Origin: Lathyrus oleraceus
Taxonomy: Eukaryota > Streptophyta > Magnoliopsida > Fabales > Fabaceae
Reading direction: 5' to 3'
Assembly: GCF_024323335.1 (NCBI RefSeq)
Contig: NC_066583.1
Coordinates: 417,582,031-417,646,030, forward strand
Length of the DNA stretch: 64,000 bases
In this document: positions 33,877 through 46,173 of the stretch, in pieces
Layout of the letters: each line of letters opens with the position of its first letter
How positions within the stretch are numbered: the stretch's first letter is position 1
The notes under the pieces: generated by a model
The model's input: the letters and a program-made list of their open reading frames with translations, nothing else
Told to the model about the DNA's origin: nothing
Databases searched by the model: none
Translations under genes and position numbers: made by a program

Positions 33877-34666
33877 TTTTGAACCTTCGAGTTAGGAAAT
33901 TCCGAAACCGTGGTTAGGACCGGAATGACGAGTGGAGTAATATTTGTGAATGGTGTTTTGGCGATAGGTGAGTGGAAATGGGGGTTATGAGAGGTTTTGT
34001 GTGGTGAGGTTTAAGAGTTTTAATGGAATGTGAAAGAGTGTGAGAGAAAGAGATGAAGAATGATGAGAGAGAGTAATGAGGTGTGAGTGAAAAATCAGAT
34101 AATGTTAAGGTAAATGGGGAAAATGTGTGGTTAATGGTGGATTAAGTGGGTGGGTCCCACGAAAATTTGAATTTTTCAAAAAAAAAATCAAAAATTTCGC
34201 CTGCCTGACACGGGTGGCCGTGTCAGGCTACTGGTTTCACCATGTTTCAGAAATTCCTACAGTGCTCCTGACACGGGCCGTGTCAGCTGACATGGCCGCC
34301 CGTGTCAGGCCACTGTTTACCAAGTCAAAAAAACCTCTTTCTTACAGTGCTCCTGACACGGCCCGTGTCAGGCCACTGTTTTCCCATATCCTTCTGAGTT
34401 TTTTCCTCTCCTGACACGGCCCGTGTCATCTGACACGGGTGGCCGTGTCATCTGACACGGGTGGCCGTGTCAGGCTGTCCTTTTGGCCTTTTTTTGGTTT
34501 TCTTGTCAGTTCAACTGCTGGTTCCTCCGACTATGAGATGTTCCCTCCTTTTAGAGCTCCTGTATAAACCTACAGACACACACAACTGATTAGAAATAAA
34601 AAGCGTGGGTTGCCTCCCACAAAGCGCTTCATTTAACATCGCATGGCTCGACGGTTCTCCGTCTGC
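33877..34666 (-). other. Spacer between INT and extra ORF of Athila
   Basis: About 800 non-coding bases: a G/A-rich part (33900-34130) and the second palindrome cluster (34204-34473). Confidence 0.7.
34204..34473 (-). repeat. CpG palindrome cluster upstream of the extra ORF
   Basis: The same TGACACGG/CCGTGTCA palindromes as in U3, in six or more copies, including two adjacent near-identical blocks at 34430-34473. The position mirrors a promoter-proximal arrangement for the ORF starting at 33849. Confidence 0.9.
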
Positions 34667-35962
34667 TTAGGTGAGACGGATTTTTTCGATTGGACCAGCC
34701 TCCTGGTCTTGTATGTATGGTTTAACTCTCTGCCCATTCACCTTGAACGTGCCTCCGTTTGCTGGATTTCTTAGTTCAACGGCTCCATGGACAAATGCTT
34801 TTTGTATCTCAAAGGGTCCCGACCATCGGGACCTTAGTTTCCCTGGGAAGAGCTTCAACCTTGAGTTGAATAATAACACCAGTTGTCCTTCCTGAAGGTC
34901 TTTCTTCTGAATGCGCCTGTCATGCCAGGTTTTGGTTTACTCTTTGTATATCTTGGCATTTTCATACGCTCGATTTCTGAATTCTTCCAGCTCTTGTAGT
35001 TGGAGGATCCGAGATTTACCCGCTTTGGAAAGATCATAGTTGAGGAATTTGGTAGCTCAAAACGCCCTATGCTCAAGTTTGAGTGGTAGGTGACAAGCTT
35101 TACCATAGACTAACTGATACGGGGACATACCTATTGGTATTTTGAACGCTGTTCGGTATGCCCAGAGTGCGTCGTCGAGCTTGATTGACCAATCTTTTCT
35201 TGAGGCACTGACGGTTTTTTCTAGGATTTGCTTGATCTGCCGATTGGATACCTCAACCTGTCCACTAGTCTGGGGGTGGTATGGTGTGGCGATTCTATGC
35301 TTGACATTGTATTTCTGCAGTAGGTTTACCATCAACTTATTTAGGAAGTGGGTACCTTCGTCACTAATCAGTGCTCTTGGTACCCCAAACTGTGCGAAGA
35401 TACAATTCTTGAGGAAATTTATTACTACCTTTGCATCATTCGTGGGCAGTGCAACTGCTTCCGCCCATTTTGACACATAGTCAACCGCAACCAGAATGTA
35501 TTGCTTTCCAAAGGAAGGTGGGAAGGATCCCATAAAATCTATCCCCCACACGTCGAACAGTTCGACCTCTAACATGGCATTCTAAGGCATCTGATTTCTT
35601 TTGGATATGTTGCTTGTTCTCTGACATCTGTCGCACTCTTTTACCACTACTTGTTCACCTTTGAACATTGTGGGCCAGTACAATCCAGACTGGAGGACTT
35701 TGGCTGCGGTTCTGTCTCCGCGAAAATGTCCTCCATATTCTGAGTTATGACAGGCTTTTAAGTTGTCCCTCTGCTCTTCCTGTGGAACACATCTCCTGAC
35801 CATGCCATCTAATCCCATTTTGTAAAGGAATGGATCGTCCCACACATAGAACCTGCAATCATGCAAAAACTTTTTTCGTCTATTAGAGTCAAAGTCATCA
35901 GGTATCAGTCTACCCACCACAAAGTTCGCGTAATAGGCGAACCGTGTCACACCAAAAGGCAT
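34667..35962 (-). pseudogene. Integrase of Athila, interrupted
   Basis: Three pieces, 35962-35582, 35575-35057 and 35106-34667, together cover INT. The zinc module is H..H..C-x2-C (C-D-R-C near 35620). The catalytic core has G-I-D-F-M-G, S-D-E-G-T-H-F and Q-V-E-V-S-N-R, giving the D, D, E residues. A stop near 35580 and a frame change near 35080 break it. The C-terminal part (RWSGPF, then NGQRVKPY) is normal for Athila. Confidence 0.85.
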
Positions 35963-36570
35963 TCGTCCGTGAACTCATCTCTGATGGGGTGCATTTCTTC
36001 TGTTTCTTGAATCAGAGTCATCCGAGACAAGTGATCAGCAACAGTGTTTTCACTACCCTTTTTGTCTCTGATTTCCAGGTCGAATTCTTGCAGTAGGAGG
36101 ATCCATCGCAACAGCCTTGGCTTTGATTCCTATTTGGCAAAAAGATATTTTAAAGCAGCATGGTCAGTATATACAATTACCTTTGATCCCAGCAGATAGG
36201 ATATGAACTTATCAAACGCGTATACCACCTCCAGGAGTTCTTTTTCTGTGGTTGCATAGTTCATTTGAGCAGGGTTTAGTACATGGCTTGCATAATAGAT
36301 TACGTGCAAGAGCTTCTCTTTGCGTTGCCCTAGTACCGCCCCTACTGCGTTATCACTTGCATCACACATTATCTCGAAAGGAAGAGACCAATCTAGGGCA
36401 ATAACTATGGGCGCTGACACCAGCTCCTTCTTTAAGGCCTCGAAGGCTTTCCTGCATTCCTTGTCAAATAGGAACGGGGTATCTTTTACCAGCAGACTAG
36501 TCAGTGGTTTGGCAATCTTGGAGAAATCTTTTATGAACCTGCGGTAGAAACCCGCGTGTCCTAAGAAGCT
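35963..36570 (-). pseudogene. RNase H of Athila, interrupted
   Basis: Readable parts are P-F-E-I-M-C-D-A-S-D, A-V-G-A-V-L-G-Q, the T-E-K-E-L-L-E-V-V box and the T-D-H-A-A-L-K-Y box (36130-36420). A stop follows at 36130-36132. The connection to INT is readable only in pieces. Confidence 0.8.
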
Positions 36571-37064
36571 TCAGATGCCTTTTTCGTTTACCGGTGGTGG
36601 CAAATTAGCTATTACCTGCACTTTTGCTATGTCCACTTCGATACCTTTGTTGGAGATCATGTGTCCCAAGACTATTCCTTCCCGGACCATGAAGTGACAT
36701 TTTTCCCAATTCAGGATCAAATTTGTTTGCTGGCATCTTTCTAACACAAGTGACAAGTTAGTCAAACAATTATCAAATGAAGAACCGAATACTGAAAAGT
36801 CATCCATAAATACTTCCATATGCTTTTCGAGCATGTCAGCAAAGATTGAAGTCATACACCTTTGAAAGGTGGCCGGTGCGTTGCACAAGCCAAATGGCAT
36901 TCTTCTGTAAGCAAAAATACCATAGGGGCATGTGAATGCAGTCTTCTCTTGGTCTTCAGGGGAAACCGCAATCTGGTTGTACCCAGAATAACCGTCTAGG
37001 AAACAATAGTAATCATGTCCTGCTAACCTTTCCAGCATTTAATCAATGAATGGTAACGGGAAGT
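36571..37064 (-). pseudogene. RT of Athila, C-terminal part
   Basis: Contains F-L-D-G-Y-S-G-Y-N-Q-I, the P-F-G-L-C-N-A-P-A-T-F box and the catalytic F-M-D-D (36790-36800). A TAA at 37039-37041 stops the frame just inside the Tekay insertion site. The N-terminal part lies beyond the Tekay at 45548-45921. Confidence 0.9.
37060..37064. repeat. Target site duplication of Tekay (left)
   Basis: GAAGT, identical to 45548-45552; it lies inside the Athila RT. Confidence 0.95.
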
Positions 37065-37744
37065 TGTAACACCCTTCTAAAAATACCCCAATATTTAATT
37101 AAAACCACAAAATATAATCAGAGTAGATATGCAATTAAGGGTGTCACACTTGACACTTCACACCATTCACCAAAATATCCTGTCATGCTCATTTATTTAA
37201 TCAAAATAAAACATTTGCATAATTCGCAGCGGATAAAATCTAACAACAATGCAAAACATGTAACACATTACATGTAAACTTGTTCAACAATCAACAATGA
37301 AAAACAAGTAAAACATCCCGTCCCGATGTTACATCTACCAGAGCATGACCCACTAAGGAACTACACTAGACTCCAAGGACTAGCTTCTACTCAATCACTG
37401 CTCGTTACCTGAAACAAAGTTGTAAGGGTGAGTTCCTCAATCGATATAATAAGCATTATAAAATATCATGTAATGCTAAGTAAATTAACACATTTCATCA
37501 CCCTAATCATATCACACATTCAACAACGGTAACATCAACTAGTAATCATCATCATACTCAACTCAACACAAAACACACGTATAATATTGGAATACATCCA
37601 TTCATATTATACGCCATACATATATTATGCAATGAGACTCCATGCATGCGGTACCGACTATTCGTGAACATATAGTTCAACCTCACCGATCAAATCCAGA
37701 TACGGCTACCAAGCTCACTAGTCCCACTCATTTGAGACCTAGTG

Positions 37745-37948
37745 ACTCACTCACTAATTCCTCACCATGGGAATTAGCTACCACCCCAAGGGCTATGATA
37801 TGCACGCTAATCACCTAGCATGCAAACATCAACAACAATCCACAATACTCACTCACTAATTCCTCACCATGGGAATTAGCTACCACCATAAAGGCCATAA
37901 TATACATGCCAAATCACCTAGCATGCAAACATCAACAACAATTCAAAA
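37745..37948 (-). repeat. 102-bp tandem duplication in the Tekay LTR
   Basis: Two units start at 37745 and 37847 (ACTCACTCACTAATTCCTCA). They are about 90% alike and repeated identically in the other LTR at 44255-44458, so the duplication predates insertion. Confidence 0.9.
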
Positions 37949-38238
37949 TAGACATGTGCTCACACTCTAAGCCATAAACAGTCCATTCACAATTGCATAC
38001 ATAACAGATACATTCACATTATTATGCATACCATCATACATCATCAGCATGTTTATCACAGAATCATATCATATCATGCTAATTAATAATCACAGTATTA
38101 GCACACTCTACTAATACCTACACTGTTCAAAACAACGGGAAACGATCCCTACTATATCATACATCAGCTAAAATTACATTACTCAGCTGAACAACCAAAA
38201 ACTGCACAACCACAGCACAGAAAAATCACAATTCTGCC

Positions 38239-38469
38239 CATACGCGTATTGCCTAGTCCCATACGCGTATGGCCCATTTCTCAGCCAATCCCATACGCGT
38301 ATTGCCTGCCTCATACGCGTATGCTACGCGTACCACATCCTTATACGCGTACCAACAGAGACAAAACTACGTTAAAATCATCATCTTCTTCATCCATACG
38401 CGTATTGCCTAGTGCCATACGTGTACCAGACCATCTCATACGCGTATTGCCTAGTGCCATACGCGTATG
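38239..38469 (-). repeat. CATACGCGTATG palindrome cluster, left Tekay LTR
   Basis: About nine copies of the core TACGCGTA within 230 bases, several as the full 12-base palindrome and others as CATACGCGTATTGCCTAG; one is changed to ACGTGTA (near 38420). The cluster lies 570-800 bases from the LTR start in element sense, probably in U3. Confidence 0.92.
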
Positions 38470-39037
38470 ACCAGAAACCAGAATTCCAGATCTGCTATGG
38501 TTTTCTCTGCTACGAGATTCTCAAATCCAACCTTCCACATTCCAATTTTTACACAACATTCATTCATATTGTCTAACACAGATCATACACATTCAATCTC
38601 ACAAATTCTAACATTATTCCATCTAATCCTTACGAATTTTCTTCAATTATAACTCATATCACATTCATCCATAAATTCACCAATTTCAGCATGCATCATT
38701 CTAATCAGAGTCGATTCAATGGTTATCACTACCCATTACATGTTAACCCATAATACCCATTAAACGACGATAAACCCCCCTTACCTGAGTTAATCCGGCA
38801 AATCCTTCGGCTTCGAGCTCTTCCTCTCTTCAACCCTTGTTCTCTGGCTCTTTGCCCTTTTTCCACTTTAGAGGCGTTTCTCTGTTTTCACGTGAAAACC
38901 TCTTTTTGCCAAATGGGACTCTCTTTACTGATTCCAACATTATATTCCAATAATAATAATCCAATTATTTAATTAAATTAATAAATATATTATTAACTTA
39001 TTTTAAATAATTATCTTATTTTTATCGGGGTGTTACA

Positions 39038-39056
39038 ACTCTCCCCCACTAAAAGA
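39038..39056 (-). promoter_or_regulatory. Polypurine tract of Tekay
   Basis: AGTGGGGGAGAGT on the minus strand directly before the 3' LTR. Confidence 0.85.
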
Positions 39057-39079
39057 GTTTTCGTCCTCGAAAACATACC

Positions 39080-42000
39080 TCAAGCGAACAACTCAGGATA
39101 AGACTCCTTCATCTGACTCTCAAGTTCCCAAGTCACATTGCCACCTGCTGGTCCTCCCCAAGCTACCTTTACCAAAGCAATCTCTTTACCCCGCAACTGC
39201 TTCAACTCTCGATCCTCGATCCTCATAGGTGATGTTTCAACAGTCAGGTTATCTCTCACCTGTACATCATCTACTTGGACCACATGCGACGGATCAGGAA
39301 TGTACCTCCTCAACTGAGACACATGAAAAACCTCATGCAAATTCGCAAGTGACGGCGGTAAAGCGATACGATAGGCTACCTCCCCTATCCTCTCCAAAAT
39401 CTGATAAGGACCAATAAATCGAGGTGTCAACTTCTTCGACTTCAAAGCTCGACCAACCCCAGTTATCGGAGTAACACGAAGAAACACATGATCTCCCTCT
39501 TGAAACTCAAGTGACTTCCTCCTCTTGTCGTGATAACTCTTCTGACGACTCTGAGCAATCCTCATCTTCTCCTGAATCATCTTAATCTTTTCCGTAGTTT
39601 GTTGAACAATCTCCTGTCCAACCACATCACTCTCACCGGACTCATACCAACATAGAGGTGTCCGACATCTCCTACCATACGAAGCTTCAAACGGTGCCAT
39701 ACCAATGCTCGAATGAAAACTATTGTTGTAGGTAAACTCAATCAAAGGTAAATAACAATCCCAAGCACCTCCCTTTTCCAAAACACAAGCCCTCAAAAGA
39801 TCCTCTAGTGACTGAATCGTCCTCTCAGTCTGACCATCAGTTTGCGGATGATATGCAGAACTCAATCTCAGCTTTGTTCCCAAAGCCCTCTGCAAACCTT
39901 CCCAGAACTTCGATGTAAATCTAGGATCTCTATCCGAAACAATACTCGATGGAATACCATGCAAACTTACAATCTTCTCAATATACAACTCAGCTAATCT
40001 CTCTAACGGATAATCCATTCTGATCGGAATGAAATGAGCCGATTTTGTCAATCTGTCAACAATCACCCAAATAGCTTCAAAATTCTTAATTGTCCTCGGT
40101 AAACCAGAAACAAAATCCATACTGATACTATCCCACTTCCACTCTGGAATAACCAACGGTTGCATTAGCCCAGACGGCTTCTGATGCTCAATCTTTGACT
40201 TCTGACAAGTCAAACAAGAATAAACAAAACTCGCAATTTCTCTTTTCATTCCCGGCCACCAAAATAACTTTTTCAAATCATGATACATCTTCGTAGCCCC
40301 AGGATGAATACTCAGGCCACTACGATGTCCTTCCTCAAGAATACTCTTCTTAAGTTCGGTAACATCCGGAATACACACCCGATTACCAAATTTCAAAACA
40401 CCATTCTCATCAACTCTGAATTCACCACCTTGACCTTGATTCACTAGAGTCAACTTATCAACCAAAAGCACATCGGATTTCTGACCCTCTATAATCTCAT
40501 CCAGAATGCCACTCGTTAACTTCAACACTCCCAATTTAACGCTATTGTGAGTACTCTCACACACCAAACTCAAGTCTCTAAACTGCTCAATTAAATCCAA
40601 TTCCTTAACCATTAACATAGACATATGCAATGATTTCCGACTCAATGCATCAGCCACTACGTTTGCTTTACCCGGATGGTAATTCAAACCAAAGTCATAA
40701 TCCTTTAGAAACTCTAACCATCTCCTCTGTCTCATATTCAGCTCTTTCTGATCAAACAAATACTTTAAACTTTTATGGTCACTGAAAACCTCAAATCTTG
40801 ACCCGTACAAGTAATGCCTCCATAACTTCAGAACAAATACCACAGCTGCCAACTCTAAATCGTGTGTCGGATAGTTCCTCTCATGAACCTTCAGTTGTCT
40901 CGGAGCATAAGCTACAACCTGCTTATTCTGCATCAAAACACCACCCAAACCCAACAATGAAGCATCACAGTAAACCTCAAATGGTTCCGACGGACTTGGT
41001 AATATCAGAATAGGAGCAGTAGTTAACCTCCTCTTTAACTCTTGGAAACCTTCTTCACACTTTGAGTCCCAAACAAACGCTTGCCCCTTTCTAGTCAACA
41101 TCGTCAATGGTAACGCCAACTTAGAAAATCCCTCAATGAATTTCCTATAATAACCTGCAAGTCCAAGAAAACTCCTTATCTCAGAAACTGACTTCGGAGC
41201 TTCCCACTTAGATACCGCTTCTATCTTAGAAGGATCAACAGCAACACCACCTCTGGAAATCACATGACCAAGAAAACTAACCTCTTCTAACCAAAATTCA
41301 CACTTGGACAATTTAGAAAATAACTTCTTTTCTCGTAGAACTCCTAAAACCACTCTCAAATGTTCAGCATGCTCTTCTTCAGATTTCGAATACACCAAAA
41401 TATCGTCAATAAACACCACAACAAACTTGTCTAGGTACGGATGGAAAATCCTATTCATATACTCCATAAATACCCCAGGCGCATTAGTCACACCAAAAGG
41501 CATTACAGAATACTCATAATGTCCATACCTTGTTCTGAAAGCAGTCTTCTGAATATCCTCAGTTTTCACACGTATCTGATGATACCCAGATCTCAAATCT
41601 ATTTTGCTGAACGGACTCGCACCAACCAACTGATCCATCAAATCATCAATCCTCGGCAAAGGATACCGATTCTTGATCGTCACTTTATTCAGTTGCCTGT
41701 AGTCCACACACAACCTCATAGTACCTTCTTTCTTCTTAACCAATAACACTGGTGCACCCCACGGTGACACACTCGGACGAATAAATTTCTTATCCAACAG
41801 GTCTTCCAGCTGACTCTTCAATTCAGCTAACTCAACAGCAGACATACGATACGGAGCCATCGATATCGGCCTAGTACCAGGTACCAAATCAATCGAGAAC
41901 TCAACTTCACGCTCTGGCGGTAATTCATTCACTTCTTCATGAAACACATCAGGAAAATCACACACCACGGCTAGATCACAAATCGCCAGTTTATCTTTAG

Positions 42001-43450
42001 CCTCCAAAGTCGCTAACAGCATAAACAACTCTGCTCCATCTACTACTGCCTCATTCACCTGCCTTGCTGATAGAAACAAACTCTTTTCTTCCTCAATCTC
42101 AGGAAAGATCACAGTCTTATCAAAACAGTTGATATAGACTCGGTTAAACACCAACCAGTTCATACCCAGGATAACATCAATCTGCACTAGTGGAAGACAC
42201 ACAAGGTCCATCCCAGAGTCTCTACCAAAAATACTCAAAGGACAATTTAAACAAACTGAAGTAGTAGTCACTGAACCCTTCGCAGGAGTATCAATCACCA
42301 TACTCCCATGCATCTCAGATATCTCTAAATTAAGTTTCACAGCACAATCCAAGGATATAAAGGAATGAGTCGCACCTGTGTCAATAATAGCTACAAGAGG
42401 AAAGCCATTAATATAACACGTACCTCGGATCAAACGATCATCTGCAGAAGTCTCAGAACCCGATAAAGCAAAGACCTTGCCTCCCGACTGGTTCTTTCTC
42501 TTCGGCTTAGGACACTGTGGACTGATATGACCCACTTCTCCACAGTTGAAACAAGTCACATTCTTCAACCGGCACTCTGCAGCCAAGTGACCACCTTTTC
42601 CACACTTAAAACACTTCTTCTCATTACTGGTACACTCATGGATACGATGTCCCGCCTGACCACATCTGTAACACTTAGCAGGGGCACTGGAGTCTCCCCC
42701 ACTAGGCCTCTTCATCCCACTTTGTCTCTGGAAACCTTTGCCAGCTGCATACGGTTTCCCACGATCATTCTGATTCTTGCCTTTCCTATCAACCCTTTGC
42801 TGATAGCTCTCCGCTCTGGCCTTGGTATCCTGTTCAAAAATCCTGCAACAGTCAACCAAGTCAGAAAACACTCTAATCCGTTGATACCCAATAGCCTGCT
42901 TGATCTCGGGACGTAACCCGTTCTCAAACTTCACACATTTTGAAAATTCCCCAGTAGCCTCATTATAGGGAGTGTAATACTTCGACAGCTCTGTGAACTT
43001 AGCAGCATACTCAGTAACAGACCGGTTGCCCTGCTTCAATTCTAAGAGCTCTATCTCTTTCTTTCCTCTGACATCCTCTGGAAAGTACTTCCTCAGGAAT
43101 CTCTCTCTGAACACCGCCCACGTGATTTCAGTACTTCCAGCAGCTTCCAACTCAGTGCGGGTAGCAACCCACCAATCATCTGCTTCCTCTGACAGCATAT
43201 GCGTACCGAACCTGACCTTCTGGTTATCGGCACACTCAGTCACTCGGAAGATCCTCTCAATCTCTTTCAACCACTTCTGAGCACCATCTGGATCGTATGC
43301 TCCCTTGAACATTGGAGGATTATTCTTCTGGAACTCACTCAGTTGACGAGCAGCTCCCATTCCCACAACATTCGGATTCCCTCCAAGTACTCCAGCTAGC
43401 ATACCCAGAGCCTCAGCAATCGCAGCATCGTCTCTACCTCTTCCAGCCAT
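39080..43450 (-). CDS. gag-pol: Gag-Pol polyprotein of Tekay chromovirus (1456 aa, intact)
   Basis: A single frame from the ATG at 43450, 124 bases inside the PBS-side LTR. Gag covers residues 1-330, with three CCHC zinc knuckles at 260-273, 280-293 and 300-313. The protease active site D-T-G is at 357-359. RT spans about 540-750, with F-I-D-D at 680-683. RNase H follows from about 820 (D829). The integrase zinc module has H1042/H1049 and C1079-x2-C1082; the core has D1112, D1173 and E1209, the last two 35 residues apart. A GPY/F module starts near 1344. A chromodomain-like C-terminus (about 1403-1456, ending [13 protein letters not shown]) is typical of the Tekay/Del clade and is thought to guide integration to heterochromatin. 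No key residue is missing. The length is normal for the family. Confidence 0.97.
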   Translation of the reverse strand: MAGRGRDDAAIAEALGMLAGVLGGNPNVVGMGAARQLSEFQKNNPPMFKGAYDPDGAQKWLKEIERIFRVTECADNQKVRFGTHMLSEEADDWWVATRTELEAAGSTEITWAVFRERFLRKYFPEDVRGKKEIELLELKQGNRSVTEYAAKFTELSKYYTPYNEATGEFSKCVKFENGLRPEIKQAIGYQRIRVFSDLVDCCRIFEQDTKARAESYQQRVDRKGKNQNDRGKPYAAGKGFQRQSGMKRPSGGDSSAPAKCYRCGQAGHRIHECTSNEKKCFKCGKGGHLAAECRLKNVTCFNCGEVGHISPQCPKPKRKNQSGGKVFALSGSETSADDRLIRGTCYINGFPLVAIIDTGATHSFISLDCAVKLNLEISEMHGSMVIDTPAKGSVTTTSVCLNCPLSIFGRDSGMDLVCLPLVQIDVILGMNWLVFNRVYINCFDKTVIFPEIEEEKSLFLSARQVNEAVVDGAELFMLLATLEAKDKLAICDLAVVCDFPDVFHEEVNELPPEREVEFSIDLVPGTRPISMAPYRMSAVELAELKSQLEDLLDKKFIRPSVSPWGAPVLLVKKKEGTMRLCVDYRQLNKVTIKNRYPLPRIDDLMDQLVGASPFSKIDLRSGYHQIRVKTEDIQKTAFRTRYGHYEYSVMPFGVTNAPGVFMEYMNRIFHPYLDKFVVVFIDDILVYSKSEEEHAEHLRVVLGVLREKKLFSKLSKCEFWLEEVSFLGHVISRGGVAVDPSKIEAVSKWEAPKSVSEIRSFLGLAGYYRKFIEGFSKLALPLTMLTRKGQAFVWDSKCEEGFQELKRRLTTAPILILPSPSEPFEVYCDASLLGLGGVLMQNKQVVAYAPRQLKVHERNYPTHDLELAAVVFVLKLWRHYLYGSRFEVFSDHKSLKYLFDQKELNMRQRRWLEFLKDYDFGLNYHPGKANVVADALSRKSLHMSMLMVKELDLIEQFRDLSLVCESTHNSVKLGVLKLTSGILDEIIEGQKSDVLLVDKLTLVNQGQGGEFRVDENGVLKFGNRVCIPDVTELKKSILEEGHRSGLSIHPGATKMYHDLKKLFWWPGMKREIASFVYSCLTCQKSKIEHQKPSGLMQPLVIPEWKWDSISMDFVSGLPRTIKNFEAIWVIVDRLTKSAHFIPIRMDYPLERLAELYIEKIVSLHGIPSSIVSDRDPRFTSKFWEGLQRALGTKLRLSSAYHPQTDGQTERTIQSLEDLLRACVLEKGGAWDCYLPLIEFTYNNSFHSSIGMAPFEASYGRRCRTPLCWYESGESDVVGQEIVQQTTEKIKMIQEKMRIAQSRQKSYHDKRRKSLEFQEGDHVFLRVTPITGVGRALKSKKLTPRFIGPYQILERIGEVAYRIALPPSLANLHEVFHVSQLRRYIPDPSHVVQVDDVQVRDNLTVETSPMRIEDRELKQLRGKEIALVKVAWGGPAGGNVTWELESQMKESYPELFA

Positions 43451-43558
43451 CTCTATTCTGAAAACCCAACAAGCTAAAACAATAAGTACTGATAGGGTTG
43501 CACAACACCTATCACGTACAGGGAAATAGAATAATTACGACTCGACTCGACTGACTAT

Positions 43559-43570
43559 GCTCTGATACCA
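43559..43570 (-). promoter_or_regulatory. Primer binding site of Tekay (initiator tRNA-Met)
   Basis: TGGTATCAGAGC on the minus strand, four bases inside the 5' LTR; this is the standard complement of the plant initiator tRNA-Met 3' end. Confidence 0.95.
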
Positions 43571-43574
43571 CTTA

Positions 43575-45547
43575 TGTAACACCCTTCTAAAAATACCCCA
43601 ATATTTAATTAAAACCACAAAATATAATCAGAGTAGATATGCAATTAAGGGTGTCACACTTGACACTTCACACCATTCACCAAAATATCCTGTCATGCTC
43701 ATTTATTTAATCAAAATAAAACATTTGCATAATTCGCAGCGGATAAAATCTAACAACAATGCAAAACATGTAACACATTACATGTAAACTTGTTCAACAA
43801 TCAACAATGAAAAACAAGTAAAACATCCCGTCCCGATGTTACATCTACCAGAGCATGACCCACTAAGGAACTACACTAGACTCCAAGGACTAGCTTCTAC
43901 TCAATCACTGCTCGGTACCTGAAACAAAGTTGTAAGGGTGAGTTCCTCAATCGATATAATAAGCATTATAAAATATCATGTAATGCTAAGTAAATTAACA
44001 CATTTCATCACCCTAATCATATCACACATTCAACAACGGTAACATCAACTAGTAATCATCATCATACTCAACTCAACACAAAACACACGTATAATATTGG
44101 AATACATCCATTCATATTATACGCCATACATATATTATGCAATGAGACTCCATGCATGCGGTACCGACTATTCGTGAACATATAGTTCAACCTCACCGAT
44201 CAAATCCAGATACGGCTACCAAGCTCACTAGTCCCACTCATTTGAGACCTAGTGACTCACTCACTAATTCCTCACCATGGGAATTAGCTACCACCCCAAG
44301 GGCTATGATATGCACGCTAATCACCTAGCATGCAAACATCAACAACAATCCACAATACTCACTCACTAATTCCTCACCATGGGAATTAGCTACCACCATA
44401 AAGGCCATAATATACATGCCAAATCACCTAGCATGCAAACATCAACAACAATTCAAAATAGACATGTGCTCACACTCTAAGCCATAAACAGTCCATTCAC
44501 AATTGCATACATAACAGATACATTCACATTATTATGCATACCATCATACATCATCAGCATGTTTATCACAGAATCATATCATATCATGCTAATTAATAAT
44601 CACAGTATTAGCACACTCTACTAATACCTACACTGTTCAAAACAACGGGAAACGATCCCTACTATATCATACATCAGCTAAAATTACATTACTCAGCTGA
44701 ACAACCAAAAACTGCACAACCACAGCACAGAAAAATCACAATTCTGCCCATACGCGTATTGCCTAGTCCCATACGCGTATGGCCCATTTCTCAGCCAATC
44801 CCATACGCGTATTGCCTGCCTCATACGCGTATGCTACGCGTACCACATCCTCATACGCGTACCAACAGAGACAAAACTACGTTAAAATCATCATCTTCTT
44901 CATCCATACGCGTATTGCCTAGTGCCATACGCGTACCAGACCATCTCATACGCGTATTGCCTAGTGCCATACGCGTATGACCAGAAACCAGAATTCCAGA
45001 TCTGCTATGGTTTTCTCTGCTACGAGATTCTCAGATCCAACCTTCCACATTCCAATTTTTACACAACATTCATTCATATTGTCTAACACAGATCATACAC
45101 ATTCAATCTCACAAATTCTAACATTATTCCATCTAATCCTTACGAATTTTCTTCAATTATAACTCATATCACATTCATCCATAAATTCACCAATTTCAGC
45201 ATGCATCATTCTAATCAGAGTCGATTCAATGGTTATCACTACCCATTACATGTTAACCCATAATACCCATTAAACGACGATAAACCCCCCTTACCTGAGT
45301 TAATCCGGCAAATCCTTCGGCTTCGAGCTCTTCCTCTCTTCAACCCTTGTTCTCTGGCTCTTTGCCCTTTTTCCACTTTAGAGTCGTTTCTCTGTTTTCA
45401 CGTGAAAACCTCTTTTTGCCAAATGGGACTCTTTTTACTGATTCCAACATTATATTCCAATAATAATAATCCAATTATTTAATTAAATTAATAAATATAT
45501 TATTAACTTATTTTAAATAATTATCTTATTTTTATCGGGGTGTTACA
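43575..45547 (-). repeat. 5' LTR of Tekay (1973 bp)
   Basis: Right copy. By eye it differs from the left copy at about six positions, near 43915, 44852, 44930, 45034, 45384 and 45433. Its palindrome cluster (44749-44979) has all ten cores intact. Confidence 0.97.
44749..44979 (-). repeat. CATACGCGTATG palindrome cluster, right Tekay LTR
   Basis: Counterpart of 38239-38469. The core that is ACGTGTA in the left LTR is ACGCGTA here, which fits a CpG transition in the left copy. Confidence 0.92.
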
Positions 45548-45552
45548 GAAGT
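45548..45552. repeat. Target site duplication of Tekay (right)
   Basis: GAAGT, identical to 37060-37064. Confidence 0.95.
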
Positions 45553-46146
45553 GATCCTTCCTTGTTGCCACGTTTAGTCTTCTGTAATCGATGCACACTC
45601 TCCAACCTGTAATAGTTCGGGTTGGAATCAACTCATTCTTTTCATTCTTTATTACCATTGTACCCCCCCCCCCTTTTTTGGTACCACGTGGACTGGACTT
45701 ACCCAAGAGCTATCAGAGATAGGGTAGATTAGGCATGCATCCAAGAGTTTTACAACTTCTTTGCGCACCACTTCTTTGATGGATGGGTTAAGTCTTCGTT
45801 GTGGTTGCACTACCGGTTTGTGATCATCTTCCATTAAGATCTTGTGCATGCAAACAGTAGGGCTTATACCTTTTATGTCCTCAATTGCCCATCCGATTGC
45901 ACCCTTGTATTTTTTTATCACTTGAATGAGTTCTACCTCTTGGACACTCTATAGACTAGCATTAATGATAGCTGGACATTTTTCTTCAGTGTCTAGAAAT
46001 ACATACTTCATATTTGTTGGTAACTGCTTCAGATTCACCCCTTTTTTTGGTTCTTCAGTGACATCGGATGGTGGTGGTCTTAGATCTTCCCACCGGTGTG
46101 GTCTAGATCTAATCCATTCAGGTTGCTGTTCCATCATAGCAAACAC
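45548..46146 (-). pseudogene. RT of Athila, N-terminal part, frameshifted
   Basis: Readable from the PRO-RT linker (46146-45949), a stop near 45949, then the RT start (W-V-S-P-V-H-V-V-P-K-K-G-G near 45690) and V-C-I-D-Y-R-R-L-N. A run of C on the + strand (45662-45673) shifts the frame inside the P-K-K-G motif. The piece ends at R-K-D-H-F, where the Tekay is inserted; RT resumes at 37064. Confidence 0.88.
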
Positions 46147-46173
46147 CTCAGATTCTTCTTCATCTTCATTACT

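Larger units (their letters stand above)
37065..39037 (-). repeat. 3' LTR of Tekay (1973 bp)
   Basis: Left copy of the pair. It contains a 102-bp tandem duplication (37745-37948) and the palindrome cluster (38239-38469). The termini are a 10-base inverted repeat TGTAACACCC/GGGTGTTACA. Confidence 0.97.
37065..45547 (-). mobile_element. Tekay-type chromovirus (Ty3/gypsy), structurally intact
   Basis: It has two LTRs of 1973 bp each (37065-39037 and 43575-45547) starting TGTAACACCC and ending GGGTGTTACA, a perfect 5-bp target duplication GAAGT, an initiator-tRNA-Met PBS, a polypurine tract, and one uninterrupted 1456-codon gag-pol with a C-terminal chromodomain. I count about 6 differences between the LTRs. 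Total 8483 bp. Everything needed for an autonomous element is visible. Confidence 0.97.

Noticed and set aside
45662..45673. Homopolymer C run taken as a sequencing error
   Set aside because: It may be an error, but Athila has other stops (37039, 46174, 33422), so the element is defective in any case; I kept the frameshift as read.
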